DNA of 24,901 nucleotides, taken from assembly GCA_905250885.1 (NCBI GenBank), contig CAJNOQ010002332.1:1-24901 (forward strand), written 5' to 3'. The notes beneath the pieces were generated by a model. The model did no database searches. It was not told where the DNA came from and saw only the letters and a list, made by a program, of their open reading frames with translations. Position 1 is the first letter of the stretch, and the number at the start of each line of letters is the position of its first letter. The position numbers and the translations under genes are program-made. This DNA comes from Didymodactylos carnosus (taxonomy: Eukaryota > Rotifera > Eurotatoria > Philodinida > Philodinidae). Shown here piece after piece: positions 10,501 through 20,851 of this stretch.

Positions 10501-13500
10501 ATAAATGGATAGTTTCATAGCTTGTGTGCGAAACACTTTCTTGCAAGCATAACTAATGGATTGACTGATTAAAAATTATCAGTGATCTATATCCCTTATT
10601 TTGTTACGCATGAATGGCGATCGTTCTTCCTCTATAGAAAATTGCCCAGCCAACATAGAAACAGTTCGTTGAAGACAATTAATCTAGTATTTTGTACATG
10701 AAATTTCGATAAACATCTTGTTTTTATTCGGTAAGAAATATTATAGGCTAATTTATATCGCTCAACTAGAAAGTCAGTTATTTTGAAAGAATGAACAAAC
10801 ACATGATATTTTTATGTTAATGATGTTAATTTATGGTGCACTAACAAAAAAATGTTCGGTCTTCTTTTATAGATTGAAAAAGTAGTTGAATCATTAAAAA
10901 TAGCTGATGATGGGCTTCGAAAAGTTATGCAAATATTGGAAGATGAAATGGATGCTGGTTTATCACCGGCCACCCATAAAAATGCTGTGGTCAAAATGTT
11001 TCCCACCTACGTTCGTTGTACACCAGATGGTACAGAATCTGAACAAGTATTAGCATTAGATTTAGGTGGAACAAATTTTCGTGTTCTGCTAATTAATTTA
11101 CAAGGTCGAACTAATATTGAAACTAAATCAAAAATTTTTCTTATTCCTCAAAGTATTATGGTTGGCGATGGACAATATGTAAGTTGGATGCCGAGAGTGA
11201 GAGAGAGAGTTTCTCAAAGAGTATCAATACAGAAGATTCTGGATAATGAAACTCATCCATAATAGTTACCACACAAACTGGTAACACTTTTTTCTCTTTC
11301 ATTTATTCTTAGTTATTCAAACATTTGGCCGATTGTTTGCTGGATTTTATGAAAAAGGAAAATTTATTAAATACCGGTGTGCGTTATCCATTAGGTAAAA
11401 AAAAATCTTTCGTTGATGTTAGGAATTTTCAGAAATACAAAGAAACGTCGATAAATGTTATAACTTTAACAAAACTTAATCAGATCAAGTCAAAATTTTT
11501 CTGTAGGATTTGCAACCATTAATATTTGCTACTGTTTGAAACTCATGCGGGACGGCGAACAGAACGCACTTTATAACCATAATTCTGCTTTTTCACACTA
11601 TTTCCAAATATTTTCGTTTATGGATTTCGATAGTAGATGCTCTAGCCGATATGATCATCCATTTATATCGAAACTAAACTCTTTCGAACGAAAATTAACT
11701 TTCTATAGGTAGGACGAGCCGTTTTACGTAGTTTCTTCTTAATCCTATTGTTCACAGCACATGACGACTCAACCTAACTCGACCCAGACACGTAGCGATA
11801 TATGTTAGCTACAGGCATAAGGACTCAACCTAACCTCATCCGACCTAGATATGCAGAATTGTTGATCACTACTGAGACACAGCTAGATAGACATGTCGAC
11901 CCAACCTAAGATAGACATGATTCCGAGATTTAGTGATATATGTCGACATGACGACTCAACCTGACCGAACCCGACCAAGAGATGTAGAATTGTTGAACAG
12001 TAGTCAGATGCAGCAAGCACCATAAGCAATAAGTAAAGCACAGTTGACAGTACGTAAGTTTTATCAAACACCTAAAGAGTTACTGTTTGCCAGCCTGTCA
12101 GAAACTATGCGCCAGTCATCTATTAATATATTTTCGTTCAATATTATAGGATTCACATTCTCATTTCCATGCAAACAAGAAGGTAAAAATATCAACAACA
12201 TTGTTATGTTTAAAAGTCAAGTTTGTTTTGTTTTTGTAGGTCTTGCATCAGCTCGTCTAACACAATGGACAAAAGGTTTTAGTTGTGCAAATGTTGTTAA
12301 TGAAGATGTTGTCAAACTGCTTCAAACAGCCATCAATGAGAAGGTTTTATTCGATAGATTCTTTTATTGGTTATTCTGTATGCTTTTTATTGTTTCTTTT
12401 TATAGAAGCTCAATGTTGATTGTGTTGCTCTTGTGAATGATACTGTCGGTACATTGATGGCTTGCGCCTATAAAGATCCTCATACATTAATTGGTTTAAT
12501 ATTAGGTAAAAAATACTAATTAAAAAGAAATATATCAACAGCATTCAAATATTTACTTGTTCAGGTACTGGAACGAATGCATGTTACATGGAACAATTGG
12601 ATAAAGTTGGAACATGGGACGGCGATTATAATATGCCAAAACAAGTAAAGAAACTTAAAATTAATAAGTTAATATTAAATATACTTTTGATAATTGTCAT
12701 ACATAGGTCATAATTAATATGGAATGGGGAGCGTTTGGTGATAATAATAAATTAAATCATATAAGAACAAAATATGATGAAGAAGTTGATTTATCATCGA
12801 TTAATCCTGGCAAACAACTATTTGAAAAAATGATTAGTGGAATGTATATGTAAGAAGGGCAAAATAAAAAACTTTAACTATTTTCATGCCATTGATTTTT
12901 TCATGTTGTATAGGGGTGAAATAGTAAGATTAATTATAATAGACTTAATGCAACAAGAACTATTATTTTTGGGTCATAATGAAGGATACGGTGATTATAA
13001 AGCTCCATTATATTCACGCGGTGGTTTCTATACAAAATTTGTTTCAACAGTGGAAATGGATGAAGGTAAACTGCTGATAATCATTTTCATCATTTTATCA
13101 CAACTTCTTTTTGTTATTTATTGAAGGAATTGGATTTAGTAACACAAGACGTGTATTAGAAGATGTTGGTATCAGGTAAGTTTGATTTCATGAGAAGAAG
13201 ACAAATATATCGCCTTATTAATTATTCTGTTTAGAAATCCAACTTATGATGATTGTGCAATTGTACAGCATATTTGTCGAAATGTATCAAAACGTGCCTC
13301 TCGATTAGCGGGAGCAGGTATTTATTTCTCCAAACACATTTGATCGAAGAAACACTAAATCTAATGTTCTCTTTTTCTTAAAGGCTTGGCTGTTTTAATT
13401 AATCGAATTAATAAGCCAGTTTGCACTGTTGGTATCGATGGTTCGGTATATAGATATCATCCACGTTTTAAACGAAATATGGAAAAATGCATGCAAACAC

Positions 13501-15081
13501 TAGTGAATAAAAATATCAAGGTAAAAATTCATTTTCTCCTATGGACTGCGTTCTCAAAGCATTATTAGATATAGAGTGTTCGTGACGGACTAGTTTCACA
13601 ATTTTATCAAAATATTTTGATAAGAATCTATTGTTACATTAGAACCTAATGAATTTTAAGACAGGTTAAAAATTTAAATTGTACGAAAAAGTTGTGCAAT
13701 TTACTGTGATAGCGAAGAAGATGGAATACATACCAGTTTCTAATTATCTAAACAAACGGATTATCAGTTACATATTTTTGTGATGCTTTTTTACCTCTAC
13801 ATCATTGTTGATGTCTAGAAGAGCATACATGAATGGTATTTTTTTGTGAGAGAACATGATATAATATTCGACTCTTTATCTCAAATAGAAAACTAATTTA
13901 TAAGTATTCTGTATCTGTCGGATACTACAGGCCGATCAATTTATTTTGAAACGATTTGCATGCAGTTTTTCTTTACAAATCGTTTCAAACAAAAAAGTTC
14001 CTTACCATACCAAACGATAGACAATTTAATTCTCTACAAGATTATATATTCATTTTTAAGACTCATCTTTGATGTTTGGCACAGTAAGTCTAATAGGAAA
14101 AGCTCCAAACTTCTCAAGTTTACCTTCAAGAAATCGATTTTTTGCGCAGAACCTCGCTAAAAATCATTGTTCAACAAAACAAGGTATACCGAAATTTTCT
14201 ACAATTTGATGTCTTTTTAATGACAAACAATGAGTTTTTAGATGAACTCAGAGCGAAAAAGAGTCTTTAAGAAAGGTCATTTTCTCCTATTTTTCGGACA
14301 TCTTACGAGCGTTAGCGACAACCAGTATTCCCTAGTTTTTCAGGTAAAAAAAATAGCAGATTTATTTGTAAGTTACACAGTCTAATAGAGCGCGAAATTC
14401 TGCATTTTTTGGTCTATAAACTAATGATTTGAACTTTGGATTTTATACTGAAATGGTGAAAACTTCCTTTGAGTGCTAGAAACTTCGGTGGACTTGGAAG
14501 TTTATGTATTAAAGCCACTACCAATTGAAATAAGTTTCCTTCAAGTAAACACTTTTGTAAAGCATGGGATTCTTAACCATTTGACTGTAATAAAATTATT
14601 TCAAATCTTTTTGTAGTCATTATAAGCAATTAAAACAAGAGTGCAGTTTGCACTTTAAAACTGTGTCGTGCAGTTAGCAAATTTGGAGCTTTTCCTGTTG
14701 GACTTACTATGCCAAACATCAAAGATGAGTCTTAAAGTTGAATATATAATCTTGTAGAGAATTAAATTGTCTATCGTTTAGTATAGTAAGGAACTTTTTT
14801 GTTTGAAACGATTTGTAAAGAAAAACTACATGCAAATCGTTTCAAAATAAATTGATCGGCCTGTACTGATTTTGTCTGATACTCTACTGAGTTTACACTT
14901 CACTTCACTCGAATGAAAGACATATTAAATTAATATATTAAAGCATACGCAGAGCACTTACACAAATATTCTGTTTATTTTTTAGTTCAATTTGGAAATT
15001 TCTGAGGATGGAAGTGGTATTGGAGCTGCGTTGACTGTGGCGGCCTACACACGAAAAAGTAATACAAATAAAAGAAGTTAA
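7519..15081 (+). CDS. HK: Hexokinase, 14 exons, 513 residues
   Basis: Phosphorylates glucose and other hexoses with ATP at glycolysis entry. Exons: 7519-7630, 7692-7756, 10873-11178, 11313-11394, 12150-12182, 12240-12343, 12406-12505, 12565-12644, 12707-12849, 12914-13065, 13127-13175, 13235-13317, 13384-13520, 14986-15081. All junctions are GT-AG and phases match, giving 1542 nt. Family motifs in order: DLGGTNFR (122-129, phosphate loop), [10 protein letters not shown] (187-196), TQWTKGF (207-213), VNDTVGT with putative catalytic Asp246 (244-250), GTGTNACY (268-275), MEWGAFGD (299-306), [23 protein letters not shown] (second phosphate loop, 452-463) and EDGSGIGAA near the end. Length fits a single-domain hexokinase. 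Residues 21-37 form a hydrophobic helix that could anchor it to mitochondria or another membrane. Exon 3 has an in-frame stop just upstream, so earlier exons are required. Exons 1-2 are the least certain part because a 3.1-kb intron follows them. An alternative 3' end lies at 18875-19058. Confidence 0.88.
8408..8641. repeat. Possible decayed foldback inside intron 2
   Basis: Three nested inverted pairs occur: GATCATATGTT/AACATATGATC (8408-8418 and 8631-8641), AATAGAGTGA/TCACTCTATT (8479-8488 and 8620-8629) and AAAAGTTT/AAACTTTT (8530-8537 and 8558-8565). The spacing on the two sides is unequal, so arms have lost or gained sequence. It could be a decayed MITE, or coincidence in AT-rich DNA. 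Confidence 0.35.
9486..9740. other. TCGCGA-rich, CpG-rich island in an AT-rich intron
   Basis: About 250 bp are densely packed with CpG in TCGCG/CGATCG words, unlike anything else in the window. The palindromic decamer CGCGATCGCG occurs at 9511-9520 and 9573-9582, GCGATCGC at 9646-9653, and a 10-bp perfect hairpin stem CGTGAAGCGA/TCGCTTCACG at 9620-9629 and 9650-9659. No open frame crosses it. Possible readings are a foreign or mobile fragment, a regulatory island, or a satellite-like remnant. Confidence 0.6.
11758..12015. repeat. Imperfect tandem duplication with a period of about 131 bp in hexokinase intron 4
   Basis: GACTCAACCTAAC-type words occur at 11766, 11822, 11898 and 11953. Positions 1 and 3, and positions 2 and 4, are 132 and 131 bp apart. 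AGAATTGTTGA recurs at 11855 and 11986, also 131 bp apart, and TAGYGATATATG at 11793 and 11931. The array therefore has two diverged copies of a unit that itself contains two half-units. It enlarges intron 4 (11395-12149, 755 bp). Confidence 0.65.
13928..14863. mobile_element. Foldback MITE, 936 bp, TA-flanked, in hexokinase intron 13
   Basis: The two ends form long inverted repeats of about 190 bp: roughly 13928-14120 against 14680-14863, with a handful of mismatches. The outermost bases are CAGGCCGATCAATTTATTTT and its complement, flanked by TA on each side (13926-13927, 14864-14865). Inside each arm sits a second small palindrome, GAAACGATTTG with CAAATCGTTTC, separated by about 16 bp, so each end can fold on its own. 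The roughly 560-bp middle has no supported coding frame, so the element is non-autonomous. It lies just upstream of the acceptor for hexokinase exon 14. Confidence 0.85.
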
Positions 15082-15085
15082 TAAA
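15080..15085 (+). promoter_or_regulatory. Polyadenylation signal AATAAA at the hexokinase stop codon
   Basis: AATAAA overlaps the TAA stop codon of the proximal terminal exon. Its position would end the shorter transcript soon after the stop and supports exon 14986-15081 as a true last exon. Confidence 0.5.
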
Positions 15086-18000
15086 GCAACGACCACAAAT
15101 CACAGCAGAAGATCATCTTAAAGATGATGGAAAGCCAAACGAAAAAAACAATGTTATTAAATCTACTGGTCATTAAGTTTAAATACAAATGGTGATGGAA
15201 TAAACGTACAAATAAAAAAGACGATTTTTTGGATGACGGTATGAAATTTTCTATTAGGCAATTCGATGGAGTCATTACTACATTTACATCAACTTTCAGT
15301 CCATAAGCTCAAACTTACTTGAATGAAAGATCCACGGATAGATCTTTAGACAGCTCGAGGGCATTTAATTTTCTAGAAAAAAAAAGAATGAACCACTGGA
15401 ATTATTATTTATTATATGAACTTTTATATCCCGACGTTGGCTTCATGTTCCTCAGAGAATTCGAACTCTCAAGGACTCTTCGGTATTCCTTCGATATTTG
15501 CACCACTAGGACTTCGAATGTCTCAAAAATTTGTTTTACCCAATTATTCTGAAAAACGGCAAGGTCTACGGGAGTTTATGCTGAGTTTTCACTGATTTTT
15601 AAGTTATTGGTTTGTTTTTCTTTTCCAAAAAGTTAAATGCCCCTGGCTAAAAGTTAAATGCTAAAGGCAAAAAACCGAAAGTGTCAACATAGTTTTCCAT
15701 GATGGCGATATTTTCTAATATTTTCAATGTGATATTTGTTAATCTTACCGATGGATCTACAAAATAAATTTTTACCTTAATATTTTTATTCGCAAGTGTT
15801 TCCTTGCATTTTTTAATATTTCATTCAAATAGACTTTCAGCTCATGCGACAAAAGTCGATGTGAATATGGTAGTGACTTCATGAAGATAAGCATTCTTCT
15901 TTCATATTTTCTTCTATCCTCATAATCTGCTTTTAACTTAACGCTGATACTTGGTTATAAATGAAAATGAATACTAGAAAATTATATTCTTCCAAAAAAC
16001 CGTCTAATAATAAATTATTTCTATAATCGTTTGTGTGTTTTGCAATTGACTAGGTGTTGGTATTAAAGTGCCGAAATTGTTTACCTACTATAACAGTTTT
16101 GTTGTATGAATCCCTCTAATTTCAGTTCACGAACGATAATAACAGAAAGTTTCCTTATAAATACTTCAAGGTATTGAAAGAGGATGTTTAGATCAAACCC
16201 ATCTTGCTTGTGGAACATTTTTTCTCAGGTAGTCGTGTGTTAATTGTTTTCTAAACACACTCTTTTTTATCTAAGCATGATGCATTCGTGAAACTAATTT
16301 CTTTGGTTGTTAATCAAGTTGTCTTCAAGGTTAAAGTTCAAGTTTTAATCTTTTGCTGTCTCATTTACCTTACTGCTCAAAAATGCATTCAGTAATGCTT
16401 TGTAGTTCCTAGGAACAGTGATTTTTTTTTTCTCACACATCTCGTCTACAGCGAACATTATTTGTGCCGACAATTTTTGTTTTTATTAAAATCGGTGTTC
16501 GTTTTTGGTTAGATCAAATCTGATCTTCTTTCAGCATGTAGTTTGTTTAATTTATATTGTTTATATTTCTTTTTTTTTGTCTTCTGTTAATTTTGCTATT
16601 ATTTTAGTTTGTTTATATTTATCGTTAATTTTGCTTTTCTAAATTTTTTTTACTTGCCGTCAAACTTTTGTTTGTGTAATCAATTTTTCATCAGTCAAGT
16701 GGTTTTATTTTTACCGTAGACACCCGTCACAGAAATTCTAGCTATCTGTTTGTTAATTATGATTGTTAGCATTGCAACTTCTTTTCTACGTTTAAAAGAA
16801 ATTATATAAAACAAATAAGATTCATAAGAAGTGACTAGAATCTAAGCAGAAAAATGGGACAAACGGAAGTTTATGTGCGGATTTTATTCTGCTCAATAAT
16901 TGAAAGAATTTAATAAGATTCAATATGTTTGTAGTATAAAATTAAGCTCCATAGACTTCAAAGAGTTTGAAATTTTTACCACGTGTAAAACGCTAGAAAA
17001 TTACATAATGCTGAAAAAAAGGAAAAGTTTTGAAGTGGATTGACAGATCCAAAACGATTTTCACTCTCATAACAAAAGCATAAATATCCGATAAATGATG
17101 CAAAGATTTTGACTTTTCAAGCCAGCCCACATTGATTTTACAGTGTGATATTAGTGTTCGTTATGAAAACTACGAAATTTGACTGGTCTGATTATGTAGT
17201 CTGTTGTTGACACTGAATGAGTAAATCAGAGATGGCAAAACCGTAGGAGCAGTGGAAACGACGTTCTCACAGATTTTAGAATGTAAAAAGTTCGGAAACG
17301 GGATACTGGTCTTCCACAACTGCAGGAATTTATTTCTTTGAATTTATCATGTAATTACTATATTTTTTGTATCTTTAACTCCTTTTTCTCGGTTTATTAC
17401 AATTGTATATTTGATGAACAATAAAGAAACGAGGTTTTGTATCTTGATTCATCCCTAATTACTCATACTCATATCTGATGCGGATGTGTCAAAGTAAGAT
17501 AAAAGTAGAATATTCTATGTATAAATATCGCGAAAATATTTCGATATTTATCTTCAATATTAAGTTAATTTAAATTAATTCCAAATGATCTTTATAAAGA
17601 GAATTTATTTTTACTTTAGTTTTCGCAAATTAACTCAACTAACTACTTGCAAACTAACAAATTAATTTGCAAAAAAAATATTCGTTCCCACAATTTCTAA
17701 CTCATTCCGCCGCCTATTGAGTAAAGTAGTCACTATCAATCTGTTGATTATCTAATTCAACAACGCAATTATGCTGAGTAAGACTATGACCGTAAAGTGT
17801 ATAGAAAAGACTTAAAATACATATATAAGGAATAGCACATATCCTAAAAATGTGAACGTTAAAAATAGCCCGACGTAATTTAAATTGAATTTTTTCACAC
17901 GTTGCAATAAAAGTAAAATTGAATTTAAATTAGTGGAGATGATCAGTATCTCAAATCATATGCTATAATGCTATAACTTTTCACTGATTAAAATTATTAA

Positions 18001-18874
18001 TCACGATTACCAATGAGTATTTTAAGAAAAAAGGGGCTTTTCATCAATTTTAAGCTTTCGTTCGAATATTTAGTAAAACTACATGTACAGTTAAGCAGAG
18101 AAACATCTCCTACTGGACTTCTTCAAAAATCTATAATATCTAGTTCACAGTACCGTATCAACATTTTTAAACCTTTTAAAAGATTTATTTTTTTATCGAT
18201 ATTTCATAGCATTGTTTTGTGTTAGATTTTGGAGTTTTAAGAAAAAGTCACTATAACTTCAATAATTCTAATTGAGCCTCCGTAGAAATACTAATATATT
18301 TCAGTATTCATAATATGTCAATATGTACTGTCTCATGTAAACTTAGAACTTGTTTGACACTTTTCATTGAAGTCAATTTTGGTGTATTAACGGACGTTTT
18401 TCTTCCTCAGTTTAACGCATTGCGATAATTTTTTTTCTGTTTGAATGTCATCAAACAGTAACAATTTGCTTAAAGCCGATTGTTGAGATTTAAAACAAAT
18501 CACAATTGGTACATGTAGATACCTGCACGTTTTGACGTTTTCAACTCTAAACCCTTGACAGAAAACAATCTAAAGAAAAATCAAAAACGCTAAAGTAAAT
18601 ATTTAGTTTAAGTGTACAGATTGATTTAAAACAAATCCAACCTTTGTAACTATCATCCAGTGTGAAAAATATGCATCTTACGAACAGCTGTATTTTGACC
18701 TTTACACCATCTATAATTTTTAAATGACTAGATATTTTTAGTTTAAAATTTTTTATACAATATTCACGGTGCACTTAATTCATACCTATGATGTTGTTTA
18801 ATCCATTCCTTTGAACGATTGATGTGTCAGACTTAATCGAAAAATGGCAAGTTTCTTTCATTTATCTGTTTTAG
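15086..18874. other. AT-rich region between the two alternative hexokinase 3' ends
   Basis: If the distal exons are used, this is part of a single large intron; if not, it is 3' flanking DNA. No family is recognised in any frame. It contains a small hairpin AAAGATC...GATCTTT near 15326-15347, and a short direct duplication near 16556-16640 in which TTTGTTTATATTT is followed by GTTAATTTTGCT twice. Open frames at 15319-15552 and 18013-18225 look random. Confidence 0.45.
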
Positions 18875-19058
18875 TTTCAATTGATGGTATCAGATGATGG
18901 TATGATGAAAATTATACTTATTATTTCGTTTCTTTGAGAGAAATTCTCTCTCTTTCTCTCTAATAACGATAACATTGTTTCAAATTCTAGGTAGTGGAAT
19001 AGGTGCAGCAATCGTTGCATCACTGGGTAACCGTCCGATTCGATCCATTAATATATAA
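18875..19058 (+). CDS. HK: Alternative terminal exons of hexokinase
   Basis: Two short exons, 18875-18899 and 18991-19058, joined by a 91-bp GT-AG intron, re-create the hexokinase C-terminus. The first follows a TTTTAG acceptor, is phase 0 and reads FQLMVSDD. The intron splits the Gly codon, and the second exon continues GSGIGAAIVAS and ends with a stop after SINI. Exon 13 (ending 13520, phase 0) can therefore splice either to 14986 or to 18875, giving proteins of 513 or 512 residues that differ only in the last 30 or so. The proximal version reads [18 protein letters not shown] and has no intron in this motif. A variant poly(A) signal, ATTAAA, lies at 19095-19100. Alternatively, one set is a relic of exon duplication. 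Which is expressed cannot be told from DNA. Confidence 0.7.
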
Positions 19059-20221
19059 AGCCATTATTACATATTGAAAATGAAGATATTAAAAATTAAA
19101 TGACGAATTAATATTTAAAACATGTTCTTCGTCGAGTCAATTTTTTATGACATGTGTAAGTTAAAATTGAGTGAATAATTATTTCTGTCTTTTCTTTCTG
19201 TAAATATTTATTGTTAATTTTTTTATTTTGCATTATAATTCTTTGAATGCAATTAATATGCTGAAATTTTGTTTTATTTAAAATGTTTTTTTGTGATTCA
19301 AATATATATTGGAAATAATGAATTAATGTATAGTCAGTGTTTCAATGCCTCAGGTTGATGAAACTGTATTCTTTCTTTTTTTATCGTTAATATCAAATAA
19401 ATTCTTTGACGTATTGTAATTTGTTTTGGGCTTTTTTTTACATGGAGACTACCAGCACTTGACCAAAGGTGATCGTTATAATCATCTACTATTCGCAGTC
19501 CGACTCTTTTAGATATTAATAAAAAAAGGTTTTTGCGTACATATGCATAGTCATCTTCGGCTTGTTTCACTTTATGGATTATCTATGATTATGTCGACGC
19601 ATATAGGATAAAACATTCCTTACGTTTCAAAACATCTCTTTACCGGAAAAACTGGATCGACTTTTGTAACTTGTAGCCATAAGTGTTACCTTCAATATAA
19701 CATCGTGTCGGACTCTTTCATCTCTTCTTGTAAGCAGAATTTAGTAAAAAAATTTTCTATTTTATCTTCGAACTTTTCTCTTCCCGTTTATTGGTGAAAG
19801 GAAGTTTTTGTCTTTCGAAGGAGACGTTTTACACTTCGATTTATATCATACGAGCTCACGAGGTCGAGTCTATTTCGTGCACTTGTAGCTTCAAATGAAA
19901 AGATGGTCAAAAGTTGCAGAACGTTCCATTTAGTTAAGAAAACACTTCTTTCACAAAGTTTTAATCTAAAAACTTGATATTTGCTGAGTAACAGAGAAAA
20001 GGACTGTGTAGGAATCTAGATACGCTATATAAGTGCCGTCTGCGTCAGACTGACGATAATGATCAGAAACTCTACAGTATAATGTTTAACTCCTGATTCT
20101 TTACGAATCCATGTTAAAGTTCAAACAGATTCTTGAGAATGATTAGCAAATTTTATTGTTTATCTCTTACTGTAAATACTATGCGTGATGAGCGCGAATC
20201 TATGATCTTAAGCCATTGAAA
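19059..20221. other. Intergenic region, no gene supported
   Basis: Begins with the 3' flank of the distal hexokinase exons. A 78-codon minus-strand frame (19334-19570) has a protein-like look but no upstream exon, splice context or family match that could be recognised. No repeats stand out. Confidence 0.45.
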
Positions 20222-20776
20222 ATGAAATATTGTAGAGAAAAATATAAGTTAAGAATGAGTAACTATGAAAAAGATCTACCGGTCTCATTGTTAATAAATA
20301 ATTTTGATTCAAAAGTATTATTATTAAATTTGAGACATCAAGATGAACGAACGTTAGAATGGAAAACAATGGAAAAGGAACGTCAATCAATGGCCTATCA
20401 TACGTCATCAAGAGGATTTCAACATATTGAATGGTTAAAACAATCTAAATCTAGTGTTCATTCGAGTACAGTATCAAATTCTTCGTCAATAACAAGAATG
20501 CATACTATAAAACCAACTTTAACGTATTTATCTTCAAAAGATAGTTTCAAATTAACAGCTGATTTAACAGTAGAGCTACTTGCTGACGATATAGTTTTAT
20601 ATAGAAAACATTGGCAGAAATCAAAATGTAATATAAATGATAAAATTATTCAAAATCATGATGACTTAATATTAAAATTAAATATTTCTATGAAAAAAAC
20701 GGCTCCAAAATATGAACTATCTCTATTGAAATGGTTTACAACAAACGCAAAGATATTAAATAAAAAAGTGAAATAA
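20222..20776 (+). CDS. Hypothetical protein, 184 residues
   Basis: An open frame from the first ATG at 20222 to a TAA ending at 20776, in a region where long frames are rare. The protein is basic and hydrophilic, starts MKYCREKYKL, has a Ser-rich, probably disordered middle around residues 60-95 (SKSSVHSSTVSNSSS), then a more structured-looking part (DSFKLTADLTVELLADDIVLYRKHW) and a Lys-rich end. There is no signal peptide, membrane helix or recognised motif. An in-frame stop lies at 20189-20191, so the ORF does not extend upstream without a splice. AATAAA overlaps the last codons. It could be a single-exon gene, one exon of a larger gene, or a chance frame. I do not recognise the family. Confidence 0.45.
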   Translation: MKYCREKYKLRMSNYEKDLPVSLLINNFDSKVLLLNLRHQDERTLEWKTMEKERQSMAYHTSSRGFQHIEWLKQSKSSVHSSTVSNSSSITRMHTIKPTLTYLSSKDSFKLTADLTVELLADDIVLYRKHWQKSKCNINDKIIQNHDDLILKLNISMKKTAPKYELSLLKWFTTNAKILNKKVK

Positions 20777-20851
20777 GTTTTTCCGATGAAAAATATCGAA
20801 TGAAATTTTTAGTGAGAATCGAAATACTTATAACACATTTTTATAATTATA

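Larger units (their letters stand above)
7757..10872 (+). other. Hexokinase intron 2 (3116 bp)
   Basis: A long intron between the N-terminal anchor exons and the first catalytic exon. The donor is CAA|GTAAGA and the acceptor TTTTATAG. It contains a weak foldback at 8408-8641 and a GC-rich island at 9486-9740, described separately. The short open frames inside, including 8916-9137 and 9852-10034 on the minus strand, show no family signal. It is about fifty times longer than the commonest intron size in this gene. Confidence 0.65.

Noticed and set aside
11190-11225. GA-rich simple repeat after hexokinase exon 3
   Set aside because: A short intronic microsatellite-like tract without further structure. 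Read-through of exon 3 into it is explained by the intron donor at 11179.
15455-15490. TTCGAAC between AGAG/CTCT, like a tRNA T-arm
   Set aside because: The stem does not have the 5-bp/7-nt T-arm geometry, and no matching D-arm, anticodon arm or acceptor stem could be found on either strand.
18013-18225. 70-codon frame between the two hexokinase 3' ends
   Set aside because: No hexokinase-like or other motif, and no acceptor or donor that would join it in phase.
19334-19570. Minus-strand 78-codon frame with protein-like composition
   Set aside because: No recognised motif, and stops lie just upstream without a convincing acceptor. It may be a relic exon but cannot be supported.
20045-20075. 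CTGACGA followed by GAAAC, suggestive of a hammerhead ribozyme
   Set aside because: The stretch between them gives no proper stem II and the flanks do not form stem III.
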